From Actinomycetaceae bacterium (lineage in GTDB: Bacteria; Actinomycetota; Actinomycetes; Actinomycetales; Actinomycetaceae): a stretch of DNA of 64,000 nt. This document shows positions 25,622-34,731 of the stretch, one piece after another; the first letter of the stretch is position 1, and each line of letters opens with the position of its first letter. The stretch is taken from NCBI GenBank assembly GCA_030532405.1, contig JAUNLF010000001.1, positions 248,001 through 312,000 of the forward strand, read 5' to 3'. Both the position numbers and the translations under genes were made by a program. Under the pieces are notes generated by a model. It had not been told where the DNA came from and ran no database searches. It worked only from the letters and a program-made list of their open reading frames with translations.

Positions 25622-26440
25622 TCAGTGATCTTGGCGCCAGCCGTGTAGAAAGACAGCTAAATAGGCGACTTCGCCCTTGACTTCGTGTGGGATTTCAAGT
25701 GTTCCAAGCATGTTGCGGATGACCTGAGTCGCGACCGTAACTTCACGCGGCAAAGACCGATAGATAGCCCCTGTTGCGTCATTCTTACGGTAGTTCGCCT
25801 CTTGCATCCGCTGTCTCGTGTCAGCTAGGACCCGTAGCAGGCCGCCAGCTGGAGCGTTAGGAATACCAAAGTCAGCGCCAATTTTTCCTACAACCTCGGC
25901 GAGTGCATTTGCCCGCTCGAGGGGCTGCTTAACCGTGACACCGGTTCGAGCAGCATTTAGATGAAGCGCAATAAATGCGGCCTCATCCTCTGGAAGCTCA
26001 ATACCGAGATTGGTGTTTATGTAGTTCAGCACTGTTTCTGCCGCTACATATTCGCTGGGGAAAACAGCTTCAATCTCGTTCTTGAGCGTGTTATGGATTA
26101 CCTGGCCCTCTTCGAGGCGCTGGATTGCGAACACCAAGTGATCGGTCAGCACAATGTAAACCGACGGATGGAGGTCGCCCAGCATATCCGTAGCTAGATC
26201 AAGCGCCTTAGCGAGTACGTCTAGCGTTTGGACAGGGATATCTTTCAGGGTCTGCAAAAAGCCGAGACGATCAGCTCTTGCTTCAACATAGTGACGGTGC
26301 GATCCGTCTTCGATCTGGTCACCAGCGGTACGCCCGAACCCGACGCCACGCCCAACGATGACCTGTTCGGTCCCGTCTAGGGTAGCGAGCACCGCGTTGT
26401 TACTAAACACGCGCACAATTGTCGGGGTCTTACCGTCCAC
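25622..26440 (-). CDS. BglG-family transcription antiterminator with two PRDs
   Basis: 272 residues. The N-terminal RNA-binding CAT domain is RVFSNNAVLATLDGTEQVIVGRGVGFGR, followed by PRD1 (conserved H in LTDHLVFAI, about residue 100) and PRD2 (H in AAFIALHLNAA and later VFLHGW). In this family PTS components phosphorylate the PRDs to switch RNA binding on or off. It is the first gene of the PTS operon, and its leader carries a RAT element, so it most likely controls its own operon by antitermination. Start is GTG at 26440 with GAGGAG upstream. Confidence 0.9.
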   Translation of the reverse strand: MDGKTPTIVRVFSNNAVLATLDGTEQVIVGRGVGFGRTAGDQIEDGSHRHYVEARADRLGFLQTLKDIPVQTLDVLAKALDLATDMLGDLHPSVYIVLTDHLVFAIQRLEEGQVIHNTLKNEIEAVFPSEYVAAETVLNYINTNLGIELPEDEAAFIALHLNAARTGVTVKQPLERANALAEVVGKIGADFGIPNAPAGGLLRVLADTRQRMQEANYRKNDATGAIYRSLPREVTVATQVIRNMLGTLEIPHEVKGEVAYLAVFLHGWRQDH

Positions 26441-26483
26441 GAAAGATGGCTCCTCATTGAGCGGGCCAAAGGCCCTTCTTTCC

Positions 26484-26511
26484 GGTCATGCCTGCTTTAT
26501 CAGTAACACCC
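26484..26511 (-). promoter_or_regulatory. RAT (ribonucleic antiterminator) element for the PTS operon
   Basis: On the minus strand the leader has GTTACTG, then a short loop, then GCAGGCA and ACC, in the order and spacing of the LicT/SacY-type RAT consensus. It lies about 45 bases before the antiterminator start codon. Just downstream, GGGCC-TTT-GGCCC forms a small hairpin, but no T run follows, so the alternative terminator is not classical. Confidence 0.75.
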
Positions 26512-26616
26512 AGACTGTCAAGGTAGAACCATACTAATGCGTACAAGTGACGTTTTCAAGCACTTTCAGCTCAAAACGTTGCGAAACACGCAACTTATTG
26601 AAGAAAGTTGCGTATT

Positions 26617-27642
26617 TCAGCCAATTCGCACGTCCGGTCGTGCCACCGGACCCGGGTTCTTGCGCGCTGTGATCTTTACATTCGGAAGCGTGGGGGCCGG
26701 AATCCAGTCCAAAGCCTTCGGATCGTGGCTGATATATCCCTCGACATAACCGAAGCGCTCAGCGCGTTCCTGCCACTCCTCTCGAGCCTTAGCGACTTCC
26801 TCGTGGCTTCGTCCAATGAAGTTCCACCACATGACGATGGACTCACCAAACGGCTCGCCTCCGAACAGGAGCATGCGAGCAACGTCCTCACCGGTATTCT
26901 TAATGGTCAACGTTTCTTCGCCGACACCGGTGTACGCAAGTTCTGCGCGCGCAACGGGTACGCCCTCAAGTTCGATGGAGCTGGAGTCAAGTAGCAGGCC
27001 ATGCTCGAATGCGGGGTCAACGTCGAGGGTGAACTCGGCACCCGGATTCAGGCTGATCTCGGCGCCCACTAGCGGCGTAAACATTGCTATCGGAGATGTT
27101 TGCCCCAGCAGGCTACCCACAAACACCAGTGCTTCCCCACCGTCGAACTCCACTTTCTCGGGGGCGTAGTGATCGAAACGACGCAACATGTTCCGATCCT
27201 TCTCGGGCAGCGCCACCCACAGTTGGACTCCGTGCAGCACCTTCGTGTCCTGCGTGGAAGTCTCCGAGTGCGAAATACCCGACCCCGCGGTCATGAAGTT
27301 CGCCTCCCCCGGACGCACAACCGCGTGGGTACCGGCCGAATCATGATGCATAATCTTGCCCTGGAACAGCCAGGACACGGTTTGCAAGCCGGTGTGCGGG
27401 TGGGGTGCCACATCCATGCCACCCGTCACCGACACATCGTCTGGACCATAGTGGTCGCAGAAGCACCATGCACCAATCATCGAACGCTGACGCTGCGGTA
27501 GCGTTCGCTTAACCTTCATTGAACGCAGACCGCCCAGCGGAACATCGCGGGACGTAATGATCTCTACCTTCGCCCCGCCCTCGCACTCGGGAGGTTGCGG
27601 AGTTAGTTCGCGCTCTTGCGGATCAATCGACAGGTCAGACAC
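26617..27642 (-). CDS. Pirin family protein
   Basis: 341 residues, two cupin domains. The N-terminal cupin carries the metal-binding set HPHTGLQTVSWLFQG (two His), a later His in MHHDSAGT and an acidic residue in GISHSE. The C-terminal cupin ends in LLFGGEPFGESIVMWWNFIGRSHEEV, typical of pirins. Some pirins act as quercetinases or bind pyruvate dehydrogenase; the role here is unknown. A C-terminal extension of about 50 residues follows the usual end. 21 bp separate it from the aldo/keto reductase gene upstream, so the two are likely co-transcribed. Confidence 0.85.
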   Translation of the reverse strand: MSDLSIDPQERELTPQPPECEGGAKVEIITSRDVPLGGLRSMKVKRTLPQRQRSMIGAWCFCDHYGPDDVSVTGGMDVAPHPHTGLQTVSWLFQGKIMHHDSAGTHAVVRPGEANFMTAGSGISHSETSTQDTKVLHGVQLWVALPEKDRNMLRRFDHYAPEKVEFDGGEALVFVGSLLGQTSPIAMFTPLVGAEISLNPGAEFTLDVDPAFEHGLLLDSSSIELEGVPVARAELAYTGVGEETLTIKNTGEDVARMLLFGGEPFGESIVMWWNFIGRSHEEVAKAREEWQERAERFGYVEGYISHDPKALDWIPAPTLPNVKITARKNPGPVARPDVRIG

Positions 27643-27663
27643 GGCACTTCCTTACCTAAAAAC

Positions 27664-28641
27664 TTATGCAAACAGGTCGTCGAGCTCTTGCTTAAGCTCC
27701 GGTGTTAGGCGCTCAAGTGCAACGAGGGCGCCCAAGTTCTCCTCAAGCTGCGCCACAGAAGACGCACCGAGGATAACTGTTGAAACATTCGGGTTCGCGC
27801 CCGCCCACGCAAGGGCAAGCTGCGCGGGTGAGACATCAAGGTCCTGCGCCATCTTTACCAGGGCTCGAATCTTGTCCTCATTTTCCTTTGCCTGGGTGAG
27901 GATCTCCCCGTGGCCGGCGCGAGTAGCGCGCGACCCCTGCGGAACGTCCTCCAGGTACTTACCGGTCAAAATACCAGAAGCAAGCGGACTCCAAACCGTG
28001 AGGCCAAGACCGATATCCCCGTATAGGCGCGCGAACTCGTCCTCAACCTTGCCGCGATGAAGCAAGTTGTACTGCGGCTGTTCCATTACGGGCTTGCGAA
28101 GATTGCGGCGGTCTGCGATTTCCCACGCGGCGCGGATTTCGTCAGCGGACCACTCGGACGTACCCCAGTACAGTGCTTTCCCCTGCTCAATCATGTCGGA
28201 GAACGCGTACACGGTCTCTTCAATAGGAGTATTGGGATCGGGGCGGTGAGCATATACAAGGTCTACAAAGTCAAGACCGAGGCGCTCCAACGAACCGTCG
28301 ATAGCTTGCATCAGGTACTTACGGTTCAAGGTGTCCTTCATGTTCACCATGTCGCCGTTAATACCCCAGAACAACTTGGTGGAGATTACGTACTCGTGAC
28401 GCTTCCAGCCGAGTTCTCGGATGGCCTCCCCCATGATCTCCTCGGAACGGCCACCCGCGTAAACCTCGGCATTATCAAAGAAATTCACGCCGGCATCCGC
28501 GGCCACCTGGAGCTGCTCTTTTGCGATTCCAGTGTCAACTTGGTCTCCGAAAGTTACCCAAGATCCAAAGCTAAACTGCGAGACCTGCAACCCTGCAGAC
28601 CCGAGACGGTTATAAGGCATTGAAGGTAGTGAAGTATTCAT
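27664..28641 (-). CDS. Aldo/keto reductase, potassium-channel beta-subunit type
   Basis: About 325 residues. Catalytic tetrad: D and Y in [13 protein letters not shown] in [10 protein letters not shown] in [12 protein letters not shown]. The pattern [11 protein letters not shown] near the start and [12 protein letters not shown] in the middle match the Kv-beta/YghZ subfamily of NADPH-dependent aldehyde reductases. I set the start at ATG 28641 (MNTSLPS); TATAGT lies only about 10 bases upstream, so the message may be leaderless. It diverges from the glycyl radical enzyme gene and shares its long promoter region. Confidence 0.85.
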   Translation of the reverse strand: MNTSLPSMPYNRLGSAGLQVSQFSFGSWVTFGDQVDTGIAKEQLQVAADAGVNFFDNAEVYAGGRSEEIMGEAIRELGWKRHEYVISTKLFWGINGDMVNMKDTLNRKYLMQAIDGSLERLGLDFVDLVYAHRPDPNTPIEETVYAFSDMIEQGKALYWGTSEWSADEIRAAWEIADRRNLRKPVMEQPQYNLLHRGKVEDEFARLYGDIGLGLTVWSPLASGILTGKYLEDVPQGSRATRAGHGEILTQAKENEDKIRALVKMAQDLDVSPAQLALAWAGANPNVSTVILGASSVAQLEENLGALVALERLTPELKQELDDLFA

Positions 28642-28676
28642 GGGATCACTATAACGCGATGGGCCGCGGTGCGCTC

Positions 28677-28710
28677 TAAGGACGTTTGACCCTCCCACAA
28701 TAAGGACGTT
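28677..28710. repeat. Direct repeat TAAGGACGTT x2
   Basis: Two exact 10-mers at 28677-28686 and 28701-28710, 24 bp apart, in front of the aldo/keto reductase gene. Spacing near two helical turns suggests a protein-binding site. Confidence 0.45.
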
Positions 28711-28725
28711 AGTCCCGCTTAATTC

Positions 28726-28881
28726 CTTGATTTTTCAAGCAAATATCCAGGTTCAAACCCCCGTTGTACGGATACAACAACGCGGGCAAACAAGGCTTGT
28801 CAGGTACAGCTAATGATGTTAGCTATCACACAACGTAGGTTAAAAGCACGCTCATAGCTCGGGCCCGCGTCACAAATGTGA
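28726..28881. promoter_or_regulatory. Cluster of inverted repeats upstream of the glycyl radical enzyme
   Basis: Four short inverted repeats: CTTGA-TTTT-TCAAG (28726-28739), GTTGTA-CGGA-TACAAC (28763-28778), AGCTAA-TGATG-TTAGCT (28808-28824) and TCACA-AA-TGTGA (28870-28881). A possible promoter has TTGTCA at 28797-28802 and TAGCTA at 28820-28825 with 17-bp spacing, so the third repeat overlaps it. The regulator is unknown; the linked PucR protein is the obvious candidate. Confidence 0.5.
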
Positions 28882-28927
28882 TCCGCCCCCTGGGTGTAAC
28901 CGAACTGAACACCATCAAGGAGTGAAA

Positions 28928-31573
28928 ATGTCAACGAAGACAGATAGTTCAGAACTTATGTACACGTACGGCGAGCAACCCGATGAAGTCGGTGATCGCG
29001 AAATTAAGGGTAAGGCGAGTGCTCGCGCCGAGAAACTCGTCCAAGATTACTACGACGCGAAGTTGATGCTGGACTGCACCTTCCCGATCGAGTACACCAA
29101 GGCTTGGGAAGAAAACAAGGGTCGTCACCCGTTCCTCCGTCGTGGCCTCGCATTCAAGGCTGCATTCTCCGCTCTCCAGCCGGCCATTCGCCCTGGCGAG
29201 CTCATCGTCATGTCGCGTAACCGCTACATTCGTGGTGCTTCGCTCGTGCCCTGGACCGCTAACTCAGCAATCCTCGCCGATGAGGAGCGCAACCAGCGTC
29301 TGTCCGGCCGCGCATCGAACAAGGCTCTTGAAGACGTAACCATTCTCGCAACCGGCGGTGGCGTTGTTGCTCAGGACACCGAAGACCTGATCTCCATCTC
29401 CAAGCGCTACGGCCTGCCGCGCGAAGAGTACGAAGACATGCTCAAGACCTGTGAGTACTGGAACAAGACCTCCGTTGAGGAGACCTCTTGGATGTGGGGC
29501 CAGATGCACCCCGAGTACGACAAGCTTGTTCGCTTCAAGGACGCCGTCCTTATGTCCTCCGACATGGAGTACGGCAACCGCCACGGCCGCTCGGTCAACT
29601 CCTACGCAATCGTATTCACGGTTGGCTTCGAAGGCATGAAGGATCGCTGCCGCGAGCTCATCAACAAGCACGCTGGTGACGGCCGCTACGTCGACGAGGT
29701 CGCTTTCTGGCACGGCATTATTGCCACCATTGAGGGCGTCCAGGAGTGGATGACCAAGTACGTACAGCAGGCTCGCGAGCTTGCCGCTAAGGAAACCGAC
29801 GCTCAGCAAAAGAAGGAATTCGAAGACATTGCTGACCGTCTCGAGTGGGTAACCAAGAACCCGCCGCGCGACTTCATGGAGGCTGTACAGCTCCACTGGA
29901 CCGCACAGCTTGAGGTTTACAACGAAATGCAGGGCTCCGGCTTCTCCCCGGGCCGCCTCGGCGCCGTCCTCTACCCCTACTGGAAGAAGGACATCGAAGA
30001 GGGCAAGATTACCCGCGAATTCACCCTCGAAGTACTCGAGTGCATGCGCGTCAAGTACACCGAGCTTGAGATCGCAACCTCGACCGCAACGACCGGTATT
30101 CTCGCTGGTAACACGTTCAACAACATCTGCCTCGGCGGCCAGAACCCGGATGGTTCCGCTGGCGACAACGAGCTCGAGATGCTGTTCCTCCAGGCCTGCA
30201 TCAACATGCCGACCGTCTCCCCGACGCTGTCGGTACTCTACGATGGCAAGCTTTCGGACAAGTTCCTCATGAAGGCCATCGAATGTAACAAGACCGGTGC
30301 TGGTATGCCGGCTTGGGTATCCAACCGCGTTGGCATTGAGTACTGCATGAAGTACTTCGGCAACGAGAACATCACCATCGAAGATGCTCGCGCATGGTCG
30401 ATCGGTGGTTGCCTCGAGATCCAGCCGGGCGCTATGGAAATGGGCAAGGTCGGCGCAGGCTCCTACTCGTCCTCCGGTATTAACTTCATTAACGTACCGA
30501 AGATCCTCGAACTGACGCTGTTCGACGGTAAGGATCCGCGCACCGGCATTCAGGTACTACCTGCAACCGGCCGCGAACTCAACACCTACGAAGACGTCTT
30601 CGAAGACTTCACCGAGAAGTTCACGGAAATCGTCCGCGTATTCGAAGAGCTGTACAACTTCAAGACCTCTTCAGCCTTCGAAATCGACCAGCCGATGCTT
30701 CTCTCGGCTCTAACCTCCGACTGCCTCGAGCGCGGTAAGGACATCGACCACCAGGGCTCGCGTTACAACAGGTGCTTCACCACCTGGATCACCGGCCAGG
30801 TCAACGCCTCCAACTCGCTCGCATCGCTCAAGAAGAACGTATTCGAAGACAAGGCATTCACCCTTGAAGAACTCAAGGAAGCAATGCTCAACAACTTCGG
30901 CTACGAGTCGGCACTCAAGACCGGCAACTTCTCGATGATGGAGCAGTCCAAGACGGTTACGAACCCCGAGTGGGAGCGCATCCAGGCACTCTGCCTCCGC
31001 GCACCGAAGTTCGGCAACGACAACCCGTACGTCGACGAGATCTACACCGAGGTTGCAAAGACGTTCAAGGAAGCTGCAGAAGCAGTAACCGACGTTTGGG
31101 GCAACACCTGGGTAGGCTCCATGCTCTCGACCTCAACGCACGGCCCGCTCGGCCAGGCAGACATCGCTTCGCCGGACGGACGCCTCGCAGGCGTTACGCT
31201 CGCCGACGGTGGCCAGTCGCCTTACCCGGGCACCGACTTGAACGGCCCCTACGCAGTACTGAACTCGGCAGCGGTCATCGACCACTCCGACTTCAAGAAC
31301 ACGCAGCTCAACATGAAGGTCCACCCGGCCTCCATTAAGGGCAACCAGGGCTCGCGCAAGATGCTCCAGATGATCAAGTCCTTCATGGACCAGGGCGGCT
31401 TCCACATTCAGTTCAACGTGGTTGACTCCCGCATGCTGAAGGATGCACAGAAGAAGCCCGAGCAGTACCGCAACCTGCTGGTCCGCGTAGCAGGCTTCAC
31501 GCAGTACTGGGTTGAGGTTTCCAAGCCGATTCAGGACGAGCTGATCGCACGTACTGAGTACGAGGAAGTCTAA
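28928..31573 (+). CDS. Glycyl radical enzyme, probable arylacetate decarboxylase group
   Basis: 881 residues, the length of dehydratase/decarboxylase-type GREs. The thiyl cysteine loop is IGGCLEIQPG (C495, E497) and the glycyl radical loop near the end is VRVAGFTQYWVE (G856). Pyruvate formate-lyase would have two adjacent cysteines, and choline or diol lyases normally show GCVEP; both are absent. GCLE plus GFTQYW fits 4-hydroxyphenylacetate, phenylacetate or indoleacetate decarboxylases best, as I recall them. Unlike 4-hydroxyphenylacetate decarboxylase there is no small Fe-S subunit gene, which favours the single-subunit types. CAAGGAG precedes the ATG at 28928; a GTG two codons earlier is unlikely. 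C-ending codons dominate, suggesting high expression. Substrate remains inference. Confidence 0.8.
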   Translation: MSTKTDSSELMYTYGEQPDEVGDREIKGKASARAEKLVQDYYDAKLMLDCTFPIEYTKAWEENKGRHPFLRRGLAFKAAFSALQPAIRPGELIVMSRNRYIRGASLVPWTANSAILADEERNQRLSGRASNKALEDVTILATGGGVVAQDTEDLISISKRYGLPREEYEDMLKTCEYWNKTSVEETSWMWGQMHPEYDKLVRFKDAVLMSSDMEYGNRHGRSVNSYAIVFTVGFEGMKDRCRELINKHAGDGRYVDEVAFWHGIIATIEGVQEWMTKYVQQARELAAKETDAQQKKEFEDIADRLEWVTKNPPRDFMEAVQLHWTAQLEVYNEMQGSGFSPGRLGAVLYPYWKKDIEEGKITREFTLEVLECMRVKYTELEIATSTATTGILAGNTFNNICLGGQNPDGSAGDNELEMLFLQACINMPTVSPTLSVLYDGKLSDKFLMKAIECNKTGAGMPAWVSNRVGIEYCMKYFGNENITIEDARAWSIGGCLEIQPGAMEMGKVGAGSYSSSGINFINVPKILELTLFDGKDPRTGIQVLPATGRELNTYEDVFEDFTEKFTEIVRVFEELYNFKTSSAFEIDQPMLLSALTSDCLERGKDIDHQGSRYNRCFTTWITGQVNASNSLASLKKNVFEDKAFTLEELKEAMLNNFGYESALKTGNFSMMEQSKTVTNPEWERIQALCLRAPKFGNDNPYVDEIYTEVAKTFKEAAEAVTDVWGNTWVGSMLSTSTHGPLGQADIASPDGRLAGVTLADGGQSPYPGTDLNGPYAVLNSAAVIDHSDFKNTQLNMKVHPASIKGNQGSRKMLQMIKSFMDQGGFHIQFNVVDSRMLKDAQKKPEQYRNLLVRVAGFTQYWVEVSKPIQDELIARTEYEEV

Positions 31574-31586
31574 TCCCCGGAAGTCA

Positions 31587-31628
31587 TGGGGAGGATGGGT
31601 GGTATCAACCACTCATCCTCCCCCTTTT
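31587..31628 (+). terminator. Strong terminator/attenuator after the GRE gene
   Basis: A long stem, GGGGAGGATG...CATCCTCCCC with one mismatch region and extra GTGGT/ACCAC pairs, followed by TTTT. It lies between the GRE and transporter genes, so the enzyme can be made in excess over the transporter. Confidence 0.85.
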
Positions 31629-31663
31629 AAAACTCTCAACATAACTTGAACCGGGAGGTTCCC

Positions 31664-32953
31664 ATGTCAGTTTCAACAAGCAACCCAGCGCCTGGAGACA
31701 CAGCTCCAGACGTGCAAGGGCGCGAAAAATACGCGCGAAGAGCCGTAATCGGTGCAGCACTCTCCACGTTCTGGACAGGAGCCTTGCTATTCGGTTACCC
31801 GGGACTAATGCGTCCGGTGTGGGCTGAGCGCTTCGACGCGACCCCGGGTGAATTGTCTTGGATCATGACGTTCGTTGTTCTCTCACTCGGCATCTCAACC
31901 TTCGTAGCTGGCAAAATGCACATGGCCCTAGGCACCCGCAAAGCCTACATGGTAGGTACCGTGATGCTGGTCGTCTGCATGGTCCTCGTAATCTACGCGA
32001 ACTCCATTTACGTCCTATACCTATGGGGCTTCCTAAATGGCTTCGCATCCTCATTCTTCTATTCACCATCACTCACCACAGTGCAGCACTGGTACCCACA
32101 CCGTCGTGGACTAGTGACCGGCCTCGTGAACCTCGTATTCGGCCTTTCCGCAGCAATCATGTCGCCGATCTTCAAGATCATGTTCGACTCCATGGGCTAC
32201 CAAATGATGGGCTGGGTACTCCTTGTACTCATCGTTGTCACCAACATCTTCGCATCCCTCATCTCCGAGATGCCGGATCGCACTCCCCTAACTCCTGCAC
32301 AGCAAGCTGCACAGGCGCAGGTGCTTGCAGACACGAAGAAGGGTGGCAACAACGCTCCGGCAGATGACGTCGAGCCGAAGCAGGCTCTACGCACGAGGCA
32401 GTTCTGGTTCATTTGGCTCACGTGGTCGTTCATGGGTGCCGCGGGTATCTCAATGGTTACGCTATCCACCTCCTACGGTGGCCACCTGAACGACATCGGC
32501 TTCATCGTATCCGGCGTCGCAATGCTCACAGCGTTCAACCTAACCAACGGATTCTCGCGTATCCTCGCGGGCGTACTCTCCGACGTAATCGGACGTAACC
32601 TACTCGGCGCAATCTCCTTCGTCCTAGCAGCAGTTGGATACTTCCTCCTGCCCAGCCAGACGAACACGGTCGTGCTGTGTATCCTAACCGCCCTCGTCGG
32701 CTTCGCATTCGGTACGCTCTTCGCGATCACCGCTCCGCTTGGCACTGATCTATTCGGTCTTAAGTACTTCCCGATCATCTTCGGGTACATCTTCACGGCC
32801 TACGGTTTCGTTGGCGGCCTAATCGGCCCGCTACTGTCCGACTGGGTCCTTGAAGCGACCGGATCTTACACCGCAGTATTCAGCTATCTTGGCGTGTTCT
32901 GCTTGCTGTCAGCATTCTTCATCATGCTGGCACGTCCGCAGAAAACGAAGTAG
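31664..32953 (+). CDS. MFS transporter, oxalate/formate antiporter (OFA) type
   Basis: 429 residues, 12 membrane helices with a longer cytoplasmic loop in the middle (about 205-240). Features of OFA carriers: FGYPGLMRPVWAERFD-like first loop, WGFLNGFASSFFYSPSLTTVQHWYPHRRGLVTGL, and in the second half GFIVSGVAMLTAFNLTNGFSRILAGVLSDVIGR. OFA members exchange carboxylates across the membrane, which fits a cluster that decarboxylates an organic acid: substrate in, product or proton balance out. ATG at 31664 is chosen since GGGAGG lies six bases upstream. The exact substrate is not readable. Confidence 0.8.
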   Translation: MSVSTSNPAPGDTAPDVQGREKYARRAVIGAALSTFWTGALLFGYPGLMRPVWAERFDATPGELSWIMTFVVLSLGISTFVAGKMHMALGTRKAYMVGTVMLVVCMVLVIYANSIYVLYLWGFLNGFASSFFYSPSLTTVQHWYPHRRGLVTGLVNLVFGLSAAIMSPIFKIMFDSMGYQMMGWVLLVLIVVTNIFASLISEMPDRTPLTPAQQAAQAQVLADTKKGGNNAPADDVEPKQALRTRQFWFIWLTWSFMGAAGISMVTLSTSYGGHLNDIGFIVSGVAMLTAFNLTNGFSRILAGVLSDVIGRNLLGAISFVLAAVGYFLLPSQTNTVVLCILTALVGFAFGTLFAITAPLGTDLFGLKYFPIIFGYIFTAYGFVGGLIGPLLSDWVLEATGSYTAVFSYLGVFCLLSAFFIMLARPQKTK

Positions 32954-33023
32954 GAGGCTCGGAAAAGACCATCTTGTGAGCTAAGTAACTTACGCTTAAT
33001 TCATGAGGTTAGAGGCAACAACT

Positions 33024-34706
33024 ATGACAGATTTCGTGACCGTGAAAGATGTACTGGACGCGCCCGAATTTGCAGACGCAAAGCTACTCGGAGGAGCAGC
33101 GGGGCTAACAAATCGAGTGCGTTCAGTCGCGGTCGCTGAAATCCCGGACATCTCAATGTGGCTGTCCGGACACGAGTTCGTACACACCACGGGACGATTC
33201 TTTGCAAACGAGCAAGGAGGGGTCGATGAAGACCAGTTCCAAGAATGGGTTCTCGGAATCATAGCTGCCCAGAGTTCTTGCCTCGCGATTAAAACCCACC
33301 GATTCATTGGGGAAATTCCTAAAAGCATTATCGCGCTCGGAGAAGAGCACGACTTCCCCATCATCGAGTTAGGCGAGTCAACTACTCAGAAGATGGTCTC
33401 CGATGTCATCTACCAGCTACTCACCGAGATCAAGCTGAAGGACATCGAGCGGCGGCAAAGCATCCTCGCTTCTTTCATCAACGAGATGGCAGAAGCACAC
33501 TCCACGCATTTTGGTGTGAACCGGATTAGCGAATATGTAGATGCACCGGTGCTGCTGTTCGACGAGAACTACAACTTAATAGAGTTTTCTCGCGCGCTCA
33601 GCGAAAAGGATTACCGCATGCTCGACGTTCCACGTCGAGTCAAAATACTGGGCGAATCGGCCACTATTCCCCCAAACGCCACACTTGACCCCAATGTGTG
33701 TCGAAAAATGCAGCCGCTTTACGGGGAAGAAAAACGCGGAAATGGGGGCCGGCTACTAGTCCGACCCATCACCACTTCCGAGAGGATCATAGGCTTTTGC
33801 GCAATCTTGGAGCGCGATCGCCTTGAGGCCACGCAGATCAGTTTGTTCGTCACGTTAGCTGATGTCCTCGTAACCGACTTGTCCGACAGGTATCGCGCGA
33901 AGATGGCGGCGAACAGGGCTCGCCAAGAGCTTTTTGCCGCCATCCTCGCCGAGCAGCCGGACAAGAAACTGATCGCACACCGCGCAGTTTTGACCGGGCT
34001 TCGCGCCTCGCAACCAATGCGCATGATCCTTTTGTCCGTGAGCGGTGTTTCTAAAACACAGGCGGAAATGGCGCAGCTGGAGTTCGCCCAGTGGGCGGAC
34101 CAAGCGTCCTTCCAAGCAATGAGAGAGATCCTCGGTTCGAACCGAGACTTCTTGCTGGCATCGTGGCAACGCGGTGTTGCGATCCTACTCTTTGGCGACG
34201 ACCCGGTCGGTCGGGCAAAACACATTATGACCCGACTCGTCTCCACATTGAATGAGCGCCACTCGGTAGATTCCGCGTGCGGTATCGGAACCGTGGCAAG
34301 CGGAATCGAAGACATAGTTGACTCCGCGAGGAAGTCCCGAGAAGCACTAAAAATCGTCGAAAGCTTTAACCTCGGACCGGTAGAAGCCTACGAGACTTTA
34401 GGCCACTACCTGATGCTCGCATCGTTCCTGGACGATCCTTCAAGGGCTCAGGACTACATCAACTACATGTTCGGTTCACTAATCGAGAAGGAAGAGTCCT
34501 ACCCCGGACTTCTCGAAACCCTACAGGCATTTCTTGCCGAGGGCGGCTCATACACCGCCGCCGCCCGAGAACTACATATGCACGTAAACACTATGCGTTA
34601 CCGCGTAGAAAAAATTAACGAACTTTTACCAATACCCATCGAAACCCTAGATGGGCGCGGAGCTGCCTGGCTCGCTTTGCGCATGTACCAGTACCTCCAC
34701 CAATAA
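33024..34706 (+). CDS. PucR/CdaR-type transcriptional regulator
   Basis: About 560 residues. N-terminal purine-catabolism (PucR) domain: FVTVKDVLDAPEFADAKLLGG, VAVAEIPDISMWL, LAIKTHRFIGEIPKSIIAL and DFPIIELG. A middle GGDEF-like/CdaR region follows. The C-terminal HTH_30 is FLAEGGSYTAAARELHMHVNTMRYRVEKINELL. Such proteins usually sense small organic acids or purines and activate neighbouring catabolic genes. Placed between the transporter and the activase genes in the same direction, it is the likely local regulator of the GRE cluster. Start by ATG at 33024 (GAGG upstream); an in-frame ATG at 33003 is possible. A palindrome TAAGT-A-ACTTA lies just before, at 32982-32992. Confidence 0.85.
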   Translation: MTDFVTVKDVLDAPEFADAKLLGGAAGLTNRVRSVAVAEIPDISMWLSGHEFVHTTGRFFANEQGGVDEDQFQEWVLGIIAAQSSCLAIKTHRFIGEIPKSIIALGEEHDFPIIELGESTTQKMVSDVIYQLLTEIKLKDIERRQSILASFINEMAEAHSTHFGVNRISEYVDAPVLLFDENYNLIEFSRALSEKDYRMLDVPRRVKILGESATIPPNATLDPNVCRKMQPLYGEEKRGNGGRLLVRPITTSERIIGFCAILERDRLEATQISLFVTLADVLVTDLSDRYRAKMAANRARQELFAAILAEQPDKKLIAHRAVLTGLRASQPMRMILLSVSGVSKTQAEMAQLEFAQWADQASFQAMREILGSNRDFLLASWQRGVAILLFGDDPVGRAKHIMTRLVSTLNERHSVDSACGIGTVASGIEDIVDSARKSREALKIVESFNLGPVEAYETLGHYLMLASFLDDPSRAQDYINYMFGSLIEKEESYPGLLETLQAFLAEGGSYTAAARELHMHVNTMRYRVEKINELLPIPIETLDGRGAAWLALRMYQYLHQ

Positions 34707-34731
34707 AGATCACGGAAAGGAACCAGCAACG

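Noticed and set aside
26461..26483. GGGCC-TTT-GGCCC hairpin as a classical terminator after the RAT
   Set aside because: No T run follows on the transcribed strand, so it was not annotated as an intrinsic terminator.
28057..28623. 188-codon open frame antisense to the aldo/keto reductase
   Set aside because: The reductase has all catalytic residues; the antisense frame has no family features.
28870..28881. TCACAAATGTGA as a CRP/GlxR site
   Set aside because: CRP-type sites read TGTGA-N6-TCACA; here the half-sites are in the opposite order with only two bases between.
28928..31573. GRE as pyruvate formate-lyase or choline TMA-lyase
   Set aside because: No adjacent cysteine pair as in PFL, no GCVEP loop as in choline or diol lyases, no microcompartment genes nearby, and the activase has extra Fe-S clusters absent from PFL activase.
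34651..34731. N-terminal extension of the activase
   Set aside because: The upstream in-frame stretch overlaps the end of the regulator gene and lacks similarity; ATG 34732 has a good ribosome site and matches the family start.
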